Source of the DNA: Lentzea sp. NEAU-D7
GTDB taxonomy: Bacteria > Actinomycetota > Actinomycetes > Mycobacteriales > Pseudonocardiaceae
Reading direction: 5' to 3'
Assembly (NCBI RefSeq): GCF_026242055.1
Contig: NZ_JAPJDL010000001.1
Span: 1-64,000, forward strand
DNA: 64,000 bases
The position numbers were made by a program, and so were the translations under genes. Under the pieces are notes generated by a model. The model had not been told where the DNA came from, searched no databases, and saw nothing but the letters and a program-made list of their open reading frames with translations. Positions 45,123-52,377 of this stretch are shown here, piece after piece. Position 1 is the stretch's first letter, and the number at the start of each line of letters is the position of its first letter.

Positions 45123-45467
45123 TCACCCGTCCGAACTGGGCCAGGTGGCTGCCAGCGCGAGCAACCGGTCAACGAAGGCGTCTACGCCGCACCGTTCCGG
45201 GTCGAGCCCGAAGTGGTCCTCGATCTCGGTCCACAGGTACTCCGACAGCGAGGCACGGGTGGTCCCGCGGGTGAGTCTGTCCCAGAGCGGGGCGAGGAGG
45301 CAGTCGTACTCGTCGTCCACGACGTCGGCGACGCCGATCGGATCCCACTCGTTGAGCAGGTGGCGCAGGCAGGCTCGACGGTGGCCGTGCACGTCGGGGT
45401 TGTCGATCATCCAGAACGCCGTGACGTGGCGCCACCGGTGAGGAGATGGTGGCACGACGCTATTCAA
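45123..45467 (-). CDS. Hypothetical protein, DUF1871-like
   Basis: Up to 114 residues; the start is uncertain (TTG at 45467, GTG at 45455 or ATG at 45410, none with a clear ribosome site). The core LLNEWDPIGVADVVDDEYDCLLAPLWDRL (about 38-66), followed by EYLWTEIEDHFGL, matches the pattern of small alpha-helical DUF1871-type proteins, in which a W/E-DPIGV motif is followed by DEYD. There is no signal peptide and no enzyme motif. It is convergent with the SDR gene and divergent from the SRPBCC gene. The function of the family is not known to me, and the DUF assignment is tentative. Confidence 0.6.
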   Translation of the reverse strand: MNSVVPPSPHRWRHVTAFWMIDNPDVHGHRRACLRHLLNEWDPIGVADVVDDEYDCLLAPLWDRLTRGTTRASLSEYLWTEIEDHFGLDPERCGVDAFVDRLLALAATWPSSDG

Positions 45468-45610
45468 CGGCCGTCCACGGTGTCAACGTCGATTCAGGCT
45501 GCTCGACGTGCCGGGGCGTCGGCGGCCGCGAACCCGCGCGCCGACGCGATTTCCAAAGAGCCGAAGCTGTTAGCGTGCCTCGATTCACCCGAGAACTGGA
45601 GCGCTCCGCC

Positions 45611-46102
45611 ATGAAGTACACCGTCTCGTTGGAGATCGCCCTGCCGCGCGAGCGGGTCGCCCAACTGCTCGCCGACCCGGAGCACCTGCCGAAGTGGCTG
45701 CGGGGCATGGTGCTGCACGAACCGCTGAGCGGAGTGCACGGACAGGTCGGCACCAAGTCACGAGTGGTGATGCAGACGGGGCAGCAGAAGTTCGAAGCCA
45801 CCGAGACCATCACTCGCCGGGAACCGGCCGACCTGCACAACATCCCGAAAGAGAGCGTTGTCCTCTTCGAACGCGAGATCGCCGGCAAGGGCATGTGGAG
45901 CGTCGCGCGCGAACTGCTGACCGAGACCGGTCCGGAGACGACGCTCTGGGTGAGCGAGAACGAGTACCGGTTCAGTGGCGTGATGATGCGGCTGGTGGGG
46001 CTCCTCATGCCGGGCGCGTTCCGCAAGCAGTCGCTGCAGCACATGCAGGACTTCAAGGCGTTCGCGGAGCACGGAAACGACATCCGCGAGACGAACGGCT
46101 GA
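45611..46102 (+). CDS. SRPBCC (START/Bet v1-like) domain protein
   Basis: A 163-residue protein with the helix-grip pattern. The first strand KYTVSLEIALPRERVAQLLADPEHLPKW contains the typical P-x-x-V-x-x-L-x-D-P-E-x-x-x-x-W motif; LSGVHGQVGTKSRVVM forms the next hairpin; VLFEREIAGKGMWSVARELL and TTLWVSENEYRF are the later strands; the C-terminal helix KQSLQHMQDFKAFAEH closes the cavity. Such proteins bind small hydrophobic ligands or act in polyketide cyclisation. The start codon follows a weak GGAGCGCTCCGCC. It stands alone between divergent and small genes; no partner is evident. Confidence 0.82.
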   Translation: MKYTVSLEIALPRERVAQLLADPEHLPKWLRGMVLHEPLSGVHGQVGTKSRVVMQTGQQKFEATETITRREPADLHNIPKESVVLFEREIAGKGMWSVARELLTETGPETTLWVSENEYRFSGVMMRLVGLLMPGAFRKQSLQHMQDFKAFAEHGNDIRETNG

Positions 46103-46177
46103 AATACCGGCCGCGCATGTCGAACAGAGGCGTTGGCGGCAAGGGATCACTCATCAGATCTGACTTGAAGGAGTGAG

Positions 46178-46342
46178 ATGGATCCGAGGGTTCGCAACGG
46201 CATGGTGGCGATGTTCCTGGTGAGTGCCGCCGGAGTGGCCACCCTGCTGCTCGAATGGCCCCTGATCGTGCCGATCGTGCTGTTCCTCTGCGCATGTCTG
46301 GCGGGCGCGTACGTGGTGAAGCAGTCGCTGCGGCGCCGCTGA
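46178..46342 (+). CDS. Small two-helix membrane protein
   Basis: Fifty-four residues behind an excellent ribosome site (GAAGGAGTGAG). Two hydrophobic segments (about residues 8-22 and 26-43) separated by LLEWPL, with a basic C-terminal tail KQSLRRR, predict a helical hairpin in the membrane with both ends inside. It is too short for the usual gene-length cutoffs but has strong third-position GC bias. It follows the SRPBCC gene by 75 bases. No family is recognised; function is unknown. Confidence 0.65.
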   Translation: MDPRVRNGMVAMFLVSAAGVATLLLEWPLIVPIVLFLCACLAGAYVVKQSLRRR

Positions 46343-46509
46343 CGCGCGGCCGGACAGGCCCTGCTGTGACGGCGGGATCAGCCGGACAGCGGCGATCGCG
46401 CCGTTGAGGCCGTTGGTGGTTTCGCAGTTCTCGTCGAACGCTTGCCAGGTGGCCGCGGCCTGGGCGGCGGGGCCCCGCCGATGACCGCAGCGCCGTCCGC
46501 CGGAAGATG
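46343..46509. other. Intergenic stretch beyond the end of the leftward transporter operon
   Basis: These 167 bases lie between two convergent genes. On the minus strand one frame reads AAATWQAFDENCETTNGLNGAI and looks protein-like, but it has no start and no recognisable family; it may be the tail of a decayed gene. No clean terminator stem was found. Confidence 0.35.
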
Positions 46510-46535
46510 TGGGTCGATCAACCGGTTGACGGCAC
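46510..46535. repeat. Left copy of a 26-bp inverted repeat flanking the zinc locus
   Basis: This 26-base sequence matches the reverse complement of 61682-61707 at 24 of 26 positions. It contains the palindrome TCAACCGGTTGA (46517-46528) and overlaps the stop codon of the fused permease gene. Confidence 0.6.
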
Positions 46536-48266
46536 CGCGGACCGTGTGATCCGGGCGGAAGCCAGCGCGGACAACGACATCGCGAGGACGGCGACGAGCA
46601 GCAGCATCACCGCGGGGCTCAGCGCCGCCAGCGGTGCCCGTTCGATGTACGGCAGCGACTCCGCGAGCATCAGGCCCCACTCCGGAGCGGGTGGCTGGGC
46701 GCCGAGACCGAGGAAACCCAGTGAGGCCAACGCCAGCGCGATGCCGGGCAGCCGCAGGAGGGCGTTGCGGGCGACGGGGCCGGCGACGGCCGGGAGCACG
46801 TGGCGGAGCTCGATCCGGGACGGTGACGCGCCGAGCGCGCGATGGGCCTTGATGTAGGTGGCCGCCCGCGTCTGTTCCACCAGCGCGGCGGCGTGTGCGG
46901 CGAGGGCGGGCCACGAGACCAGCGCGACGGCCAGCGAGGCGCCGAACGTGCCGGGGCCCAGCACCGCGGCCACGAGGATGCCGGCGATCACGGGCGGCAC
47001 CGCGTTCGCCGCCTCCGCCAGGCCGCGGGCGGTGTTCGGCAGGAAGCCGATGGCCAGGGCGACCACGTACGAGCAGGCGCAGACGGCGGCGGCCACGCCG
47101 ATCGTCGCCGGTGCGCCGTGCGCGACCCGTGCCAGGACGTCGCGGCCGAGTCCGTCGGTGCCCAGCGGATGTGCCCAGGCCGGTGCCGCCAGCCTGGCCG
47201 CGGCGTCGATCCGCAGTGGATCGCGCAGCAGGCCCCAGGCGATCACCACCGCCATCAGCGCGGCGGCCCCCAGGGGAATGGCGACGTGCAGCCTGGTCGG
47301 CACCCACCGCGCGTGCGGCGGCAACGACAGCGCGGCGTCCCGCAGCGCGGGACCGAGCATGCGCCGGCGGACCGCGCCGACGACCGCGCCGGCCAGCAGG
47401 CCCAGCAGGAGAAGCGCGAGCACGCATCCCTGCAGCATCGGCACGTCCTGCGCTCTGGCCGCCCCGAGCGCCGCGCGCCCGATGCCGGGCACCGCGAAGA
47501 CGGCTTCCACCGCCACGGCACCGCCGGTCAGACCGACCACCGCGAGACCTGCCTGGGGCAGCAACGGCGGCAGGGCGCGCCGGAGCGCTCCGCGGACGAG
47601 AACCGGGCGGTCACACCCCCACGACCTCCACACCGCCACCCACGGTTCCCGGAAGACCGCCGGCAGCACGTCGTTGAGCAGCGTGCCGAGCACGGCGCCT
47701 CCGGGAACGCCGAGAGCGAGCGCGGGCAGCACGAGGTGAAGCGGGCCGTCCCAGCCGTACGGCGGAAACCAGCCCAGCCACACCGACAGGGACACCAGCA
47801 GCACCGCGGCCAGCAGGAACTCGGGCAGCGCGGCCAGTGCGGCGCCCGCACCTCCGGTCGTCGCGGCCGCATCGCCGCGGGCGCCTCGCAGCAAGGTCGG
47901 CAGGCAGAGGGCCGATGCCACCACGAGCACCACGAGCAGCGCCGCGCCCATCAGCGTCAGGGAGACTCCGAGACCGGACAGCACGCTCGGCAGCACCTCC
48001 GCTCCGTTGATCCACGACCGGCCGAGGTCGCCTCGCAGCAGCCCGAGCACCCACCGCGTGAGCACGGTGGCGGGACCGGCGTCGAGCCCGAGCTGCTGCC
48101 GGACCGCGTCCAGGGCCTCCCCCGTCGGCTCCTGCTCCGCCGACAGCGCGCGCAGGACCGACAACGCAGGATCACGCCCCGACAGCCACGGCAGGAGTCC
48201 CACCACGGCGGTGATCAGTGCGACCGCACCGCAGCGGGAAGCCAGGACCCGCAACGACTCCGTCAT
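46518..48266 (-). CDS. Fused DppB-DppC-type ABC permease
   Basis: A 582-residue membrane protein in which two binding-protein-dependent permeases are joined. The first half (about 1-300) is DppB/NikB-like: a membrane helix at the N terminus, DLGRSWINGAEV, and the coupling loop PWVAVWRSWGCDRPVLVRGALRRALPPLL (about 205-233). The second half (about 310-582) is DppC/NikC-like: HPLGTDGLGRDVLARVAHGAPATI (about 383-406) and the coupling loop ATYIKAHRALGASPSRIELRHVLPAVAG. Family members import peptides, nickel or metal-ligand complexes. Its ATG overlaps the stop of the binding-protein gene (ATGA). No ATPase gene follows, so it probably borrows the double ATPase at 59.7-61.1 kb. Fusion of B and C types in one chain is uncommon. 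Confidence 0.9.
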   Translation of the reverse strand: MTESLRVLASRCGAVALITAVVGLLPWLSGRDPALSVLRALSAEQEPTGEALDAVRQQLGLDAGPATVLTRWVLGLLRGDLGRSWINGAEVLPSVLSGLGVSLTLMGAALLVVLVVASALCLPTLLRGARGDAAATTGGAGAALAALPEFLLAAVLLVSLSVWLGWFPPYGWDGPLHLVLPALALGVPGGAVLGTLLNDVLPAVFREPWVAVWRSWGCDRPVLVRGALRRALPPLLPQAGLAVVGLTGGAVAVEAVFAVPGIGRAALGAARAQDVPMLQGCVLALLLLGLLAGAVVGAVRRRMLGPALRDAALSLPPHARWVPTRLHVAIPLGAAALMAVVIAWGLLRDPLRIDAAARLAAPAWAHPLGTDGLGRDVLARVAHGAPATIGVAAAVCACSYVVALAIGFLPNTARGLAEAANAVPPVIAGILVAAVLGPGTFGASLAVALVSWPALAAHAAALVEQTRAATYIKAHRALGASPSRIELRHVLPAVAGPVARNALLRLPGIALALASLGFLGLGAQPPAPEWGLMLAESLPYIERAPLAALSPAVMLLLVAVLAMSLSALASARITRSAVPSTG

Positions 48267-49762
48267 CACTTCACGTGCGTGGCGGAGGTGACGAGCGCGC
48301 GTTCCCGCGGGTCCTTCACCGAGTCGGCGACCGACGTCGCGTCGCCCTGGATCACGCGCTCGTGCAGCATCGGGATGGCGGCGTCGGTCCGCAGCACGGC
48401 CGCCTCGGCTTCGAGGATCGCCGCACGGCGCTGGTCGCCGGCTTCGGCGCCCTCGGCCTTGCGCACGGCCTGGTCGACGTTCTCGTCGCACAGCCGGGCG
48501 ATGTTGAACGAGCCGGCGCAGGTGAAGTCCGACTTCAGGTAGGCGACGGGGTCACCGGAGTCGAGCACGGTGGCCCTGGAGAGGATGAACGCGTCGAACT
48601 TGCCGGCCAGCATGTCCTGCTCGATGTGGGCGTACTCGCGCACGACCTGGTTCACCTTGAACCCGGCGTCCTGGAGCTGTTGCTGCACAAGAGAAGCGAC
48701 CTCGGGCAGCTCGGCGCGGTCGGTGAAGGTCGCCAGGGTGATCGTGGCGCCGTCCGCCCGGCCGGCGGTGACGCGGCCGGTCACCTCCTTCCTGGCCTGG
48801 ACCGTCCACGGCAGCGCCGGCCCGAGCAGTCCCTTGGCGACGTCGGCGCGGTTCTCGTAGACCGTGCCGGCGATCTGGCCGCGGTCGATCGTCTCCCGGA
48901 CCGCGGCGCGCAGCGCGGGGTCCGCGAACGGGCCGGACTTCGTGTTGAGGTACAGCGTGTTGGTGCGCGGCATCGGCACCTCGCTGACGGTCCGCGCGTC
49001 GAGCAGCGCGGCCTGCGACACCGGGACCGCCTCGGCGATGTGCGCCTCACCGCTGCGGATCGCCGCCGCGCGCGCGGTGCCGTCCGGCACGAACGACACG
49101 TCGATGCCCGCGGCCTTCGCCTTGTCTCCCCAGTAGCCGTCGTAACGGTCGAGGGTGGCGCTGGTGGTGCCGTTGACCCGCACGAGCCGGAACGGCCCGC
49201 TGCCGGTGCCCACCGGGGTGACCTTGCCGTCCGCCGCGTACGCGCTCTCGGCCAGAATGGACAGTTGCGGAGACGACAAGCGCTGCGGCAGCAACGGATC
49301 CGGCGTGCCCGTCGTGACGACCAGCTTGTCCCCCTGCACGGCCGCGGTCAGCGCGACGCCGTCGAGGATGCGCGGCTTCGGCACCGCCTTCGCCGACCTG
49401 GTGAGGGTGTTCACGGCGACCGCGGCCGTCAGGACGCTGCCGTCGTGGAAACTCACCCCCGGCCGGACGGTGAACTCCCAGGCGGTGTCCGATGTGCGCC
49501 GCCACTCGGTGGCGAGCCCGGGGCGGGCGTCCCCGTTGCCGTCCAGCGTCACCAGCGTCTCCGCGGTGGACCAGCGCGACAGCTTGAACGCGTCGTCGCT
49601 GAACGGCGACAGGCCGGAACGCGGCGGCTGCATCATGGCCAGCTTGATCCGGTGGTCTCCGGACGGACCGGCCGTCTGCCCGGCCCCGGCGGCGAAGCAC
49701 CCGGCGAGGAGGACCGAGACGGCGGACAGTCCGACGGCGGCCAGCGGCGCGCGGAGGTGCAT
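48266..49762 (-). CDS. Family 5 solute-binding lipoprotein (peptide/nickel/metallophore type)
   Basis: A 498-residue lipoprotein: signal peptide with lipobox LLAGC (Cys22), then the SBP_bac_5 fold. Typical stretches are RWSTAETLVTLDGNGDARPGLATEW (about 67-91), WEFTVRPGVSFHDGSVLTAAVAV (about 100-122), GTGSGPFRLVRVN (about 191), and ALRAAVRETIDRGQIAGTVYE (about 290-310). Members bind oligopeptides, nickel or opine-type metal complexes. AGGAAGCTCAC precedes the ATG. A Zur-like box lies 49 bases upstream, so it is likely made under zinc shortage. It is translationally coupled to the fused permease. The ligand is inferred to be the metal-loaded product of the divergent operon. Confidence 0.9.
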   Translation of the reverse strand: MHLRAPLAAVGLSAVSVLLAGCFAAGAGQTAGPSGDHRIKLAMMQPPRSGLSPFSDDAFKLSRWSTAETLVTLDGNGDARPGLATEWRRTSDTAWEFTVRPGVSFHDGSVLTAAVAVNTLTRSAKAVPKPRILDGVALTAAVQGDKLVVTTGTPDPLLPQRLSSPQLSILAESAYAADGKVTPVGTGSGPFRLVRVNGTTSATLDRYDGYWGDKAKAAGIDVSFVPDGTARAAAIRSGEAHIAEAVPVSQAALLDARTVSEVPMPRTNTLYLNTKSGPFADPALRAAVRETIDRGQIAGTVYENRADVAKGLLGPALPWTVQARKEVTGRVTAGRADGATITLATFTDRAELPEVASLVQQQLQDAGFKVNQVVREYAHIEQDMLAGKFDAFILSRATVLDSGDPVAYLKSDFTCAGSFNIARLCDENVDQAVRKAEGAEAGDQRRAAILEAEAAVLRTDAAIPMLHERVIQGDATSVADSVKDPRERALVTSATHVK

Positions 49763-49810
49763 GTGAGCTTCCTGTCGTCATGAGAGCGTTAACACGGTGA
49801 CGTTAGCTCA

Positions 49811-49825
49811 TGACAATCATTTGCA
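49811..49825 (-). promoter_or_regulatory. Zur-like box upstream of the leftward importer operon
   Basis: The 15-mer TGACAATCATTTGCA matches the actinobacterial Zur pattern (TGAAAATCATTTTCA) at 13 of 15 positions, as I recall that consensus. It is centred about 56 bases before the binding-protein start, a normal repressor position. Confidence 0.65.
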
Positions 49826-49845
49826 TCTAGCTCACGAGGTCCACG

Positions 49846-50100
49846 TCACGTGGCGCGGCGCCCGCTGCCGATCAGGGTGGCGGCGTCGAGCCCCGTCACG
49901 CCGGCATCCCGCAGCGACGTCAGATAGAGCGCGCGCACGGTGTCCCACCGGTCCGCGGGCACCTTCTCCAGGGCACCGCGGGACCCGGATCCGATGATCA
50001 CCTGCCAGGCCACCTCGGGAGTCGTCAGCGCCGGTGCCACAGCAGGCGTCGAGAACGCGCTCCTCCGGCCGCGGATCCCGGTCTGCCGGTCCTCAGCCAT
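49846..50100 (-). pseudogene. Possible methyltransferase C-terminal remnant or small hypothetical protein
   Basis: An 84-residue frame starting at ATG behind GAGGGG. The part from about residue 20 (PALTTPEVAWQVIIGSGSRGALEKVPADRW, then VRALYLTSLRDAGVTGLDAATLIGSGRR) resembles the last 65 residues of class I SAM-dependent methyltransferases, where the pattern F-x-[ST]-P-E-x-A-W-x-x-x-x-G-S precedes a helix and the closing strand. The SAM-binding region is missing, so it is either a relic of a methyltransferase or a short gene with coincidental similarity. It lies between the two Zur-like boxes and points left, like the importer operon. Confidence in function is low. Confidence 0.4.
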
Positions 50101-50273
50101 GCGCCCCTCACTCTGATCCTGTGTGGACAGTCGTCCTCGCGCCCGGGGAAACGCGGCCGCAGTGGTCCGACTGGCCGTCATGGCGGCTCCGGCGTTAGCC
50201 CGGCCGGACGCACCATCCGGCTCAGGCGCACCGCCTCCCCGTCTTTCCCGGGAGGGCGGTGTCGAAACGACAT

Positions 50274-50288
50274 CGATAATGATTACCA
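50274..50288 (+). promoter_or_regulatory. Zur-like box upstream of the biosynthetic operon
   Basis: The 15-mer CGATAATGATTACCA keeps the AATGATT core and 11 of 15 positions of the Zur pattern; TAATGATTA is a perfect palindrome around its central G. It lies 48 bases before the GTG start of the ATP-grasp gene. Confidence 0.6.
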
Positions 50289-50335
50289 TGTTCTGTAGGT
50301 TCGGCCGCACGGCTCGCGACCGAGGAGGAGGACTG

Positions 50336-51586
50336 GTGGGTCACCTGTTGATGATCGAGAGCTGGGTCGGTGCCATGAGCTCGTTGCTGCCCAGGGCGGT
50401 CAACGAGTCGGGGCATCGCTTCACGTTCCTGACCCGCGATCTGCACCACTACCTGCGTGCGGCCCCGTCGCACCCGCACCCGTTGCTGGCCGCGGACAAC
50501 GTGCTGACCGCGGAGACCAACGACGTGCCGGCGCTGCTCGACCACGTCGAACGGATGCACGCGGTCCTGCGCTTCGACGGTGTGATCTCCTCCTGCGACT
50601 ACTACCTCCCGGCCGTCGCACGGGTCGCCGCCCACTTGGGCCTGCCCGGCCCCGATCCGCTCGCCGTGGAACGCGCCTGCCGCAAGGACCTCACCCGCAC
50701 CACCCTGCGCGAGGCGGGTGTGCCGGGTCCCCGCTTCGCCCTCGCCGACGACTGGCCCGCGCTCGCCAAGGCCGCCGCGGAGCTGGGGTACCCGCTGGTG
50801 GTCAAGCCGGTCGACCTGTGCGCCGGGATGCACGTGCGCAAGGTGGCCGACGAGTCGGAGCTGCGCGAGGCGTTCGCCGCGATGGAGGCGTTCCCGGTCA
50901 ACGCCCGCAACCAGCCCAGGGTCCGGACCGTGCTGGTGGAGGAACTGCTGACCGGGCCGGAGGTGAGCGTGGAGACCGTCACGGTGGACGGGACCACGCA
51001 CGTCGTCGGCGTGACCGACAAGAGCATCGCGGGCGAGCCGTGGTTTGTGGAGAGCGGGCACATGTTCCCCGCCGACCTGCCCACCGCCGAGGCCGAGGCG
51101 GTCGCCGTCGCCGCGATCGAGGCGCTGGGCCTCGACCGCGGCGTCGCGCACACCGAGGTCAAGCTGACCTCCGACGGCCCGAAGCTCGTCGAGGTCAACC
51201 CGCGCCCGGCCGGCAACCAGATCACCGAACTGGTCCGCCGCGTCACCGGCGTCGACCTGCCCGCCGCGTACGCGCAGCTGGCCGTCGGTGAACGACCGGA
51301 ACTCAGCCCCGCGGACACCGGTGTGCGCAGCGCGGCGATCTCCTTCGTCCTGCCCCGGCGTTCCGGGCTGGTCTCCGCCGTCCGCGGCGCCGAGGCGCTC
51401 GGCACCGCGCCGGACGTGGTGGACTGGTCGATCAAGCAGCCCGGCCACCGGGCGGGCGACCCGACCAGCAACAACAGCTACCTCGGCCACGTCGTGGTGA
51501 CCGATCCGGCCGGCCTCGGCGCGCGTGCGCGGGCCGAGCAGCTCGTGGCCGGTCTGTCGGTCGACTACGCCGAGGTGCCCGCATGA
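50336..51586 (+). CDS. ATP-grasp amide ligase, first gene of the zinc-linked operon
   Basis: A 416-residue enzyme. The GTG at 50336 follows GAGGAGGAG, so longer frames upstream through the Zur-like box are rejected. The N-terminal Rossmann-like part (1-100) is followed by the ATP-grasp core: DLTRTTLREAGVPGPRFAL (about 120-138), LGYPLVVKPVDLCAGMHVRKV (about 150-170, with the ATP-binding Lys and a loop that departs from the usual G-[SG]-x-G-V), VLVEELLTGPEVSVETVTVDG (about 200), and KLVEVNPRPAGNQI (about 285, with the metal-binding E and N). This is the carboxylate-amine ligase group that includes BacD and PurK-like enzymes, forming an amide through an acyl phosphate. It probably joins two building blocks of the metal ligand. 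The stop overlaps the next start. Confidence 0.88.
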   Translation: MGHLLMIESWVGAMSSLLPRAVNESGHRFTFLTRDLHHYLRAAPSHPHPLLAADNVLTAETNDVPALLDHVERMHAVLRFDGVISSCDYYLPAVARVAAHLGLPGPDPLAVERACRKDLTRTTLREAGVPGPRFALADDWPALAKAAAELGYPLVVKPVDLCAGMHVRKVADESELREAFAAMEAFPVNARNQPRVRTVLVEELLTGPEVSVETVTVDGTTHVVGVTDKSIAGEPWFVESGHMFPADLPTAEAEAVAVAAIEALGLDRGVAHTEVKLTSDGPKLVEVNPRPAGNQITELVRRVTGVDLPAAYAQLAVGERPELSPADTGVRSAAISFVLPRRSGLVSAVRGAEALGTAPDVVDWSIKQPGHRAGDPTSNNSYLGHVVVTDPAGLGARARAEQLVAGLSVDYAEVPA

Positions 51587-52377
51587 CGCTCACCGACCTC
51601 GTCGAGCTCGTCCGCGGCGGCGGGCTGGGCGCCGACCCGGCGGCGTGCACCGTGTCCGTCGGCTTCACCACCAGGCAGGGCGCCCGGCACGCCACGCGCG
51701 GGCAGTCGTACCGCAACACCGTGGTCAGCCTGCGCGTGGAGGAGGCGATCGGTTCCTGCGCCGTGGAGGACATCGCCGACGACGACGTGCACGCCTGCGT
51801 CGGGGCGACGGTCCTCGACCTGCTCGGCCACCCGCACCCGGCCATCCGCACCGCCGCGCTGGACGCGTACCTGGCGCACGTCCGCCCGCACCACCTGTAC
51901 GCCACCAAGTCGCTCACCGTCGGTCCCGGCAGTTCCCTGGCCAAGTCCATGGCACGGGCGGAGGCCGTCGTGGACCTGCTTGACCCGTCACCGGGCGACC
52001 GGGTCCTCGTGGTCGGGGTGGTCAACTCGCTGCTGCACCACCTGCGGGAGCGAGGCGCCACCTACGTGCCGTGCGACCTCAAGGGCGGCCACACCGAGTG
52101 GGACGAGCCGATCGCCACGGACGCGGAGAGCGCGCTCGACGCGTGCGATCTCGTGCTGGCATCGGGGATGACGGTCGGCAACGGCACGTTCGAACCGCTG
52201 CTGCGGCGCGCCGCAGCAGCGGGCAAGCCGATGGTCCTGTTCGCACAGACAGCCAGCGCGATCCTGCCGTGGTTCATCGGAACCGGCGTGCGCGCCGTGT
52301 CAGCCGAGCCGTACCCGTTCTTCTGGCTCGACGGCGGCCCCACCACGATCCACCACCACACGGAGCGCCCGTCGTGA
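51583..52377 (+). CDS. DUF364/DUF4213 Rossmann-like protein
   Basis: A 264-residue protein coupled to the ATP-grasp gene (ATGA). The N-terminal part (1-100) corresponds to DUF4213, an enolase-N-like fold in solved members (VSVGFTTRQGARHA, VVSLRVEEAIGSCAVEDI). The C-terminal part is DUF364: DRVLVVGVVNSLLHHLRERGATYVPCDL (about 145-172), DLVLASGMTVGNGTFEPLLRRA (about 188-209), and KPMVLFAQTASAILPWFIGTGV (about 213-234). The family is linked by structure to heavy-metal handling, and the pocket between the two parts binds small anions; no reaction is established. In this operon it could be a ligand-modifying enzyme or a metal-complex carrier. Family assignment is firm; function is open. Confidence 0.82.
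   Translation: MTLTDLVELVRGGGLGADPAACTVSVGFTTRQGARHATRGQSYRNTVVSLRVEEAIGSCAVEDIADDDVHACVGATVLDLLGHPHPAIRTAALDAYLAHVRPHHLYATKSLTVGPGSSLAKSMARAEAVVDLLDPSPGDRVLVVGVVNSLLHHLRERGATYVPCDLKGGHTEWDEPIATDAESALDACDLVLASGMTVGNGTFEPLLRRAAAAGKPMVLFAQTASAILPWFIGTGVRAVSAEPYPFFWLDGGPTTIHHHTERPS

Noticed and set aside
46053..46295. Minus-strand frame overlapping the small membrane protein
   Set aside because: The plus-strand 54-residue frame has an ideal ribosome site and clear membrane helices; the minus frame has neither.
50274..50288. Fur/IdeR iron box
   Set aside because: The AATGATT core also resembles a Fur site, but the actinomycete iron regulators IdeR/DmdR1 use a TTAGGTTAG-type site, and the second box nearby fits Zur better. 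An iron or other metal response is not excluded.
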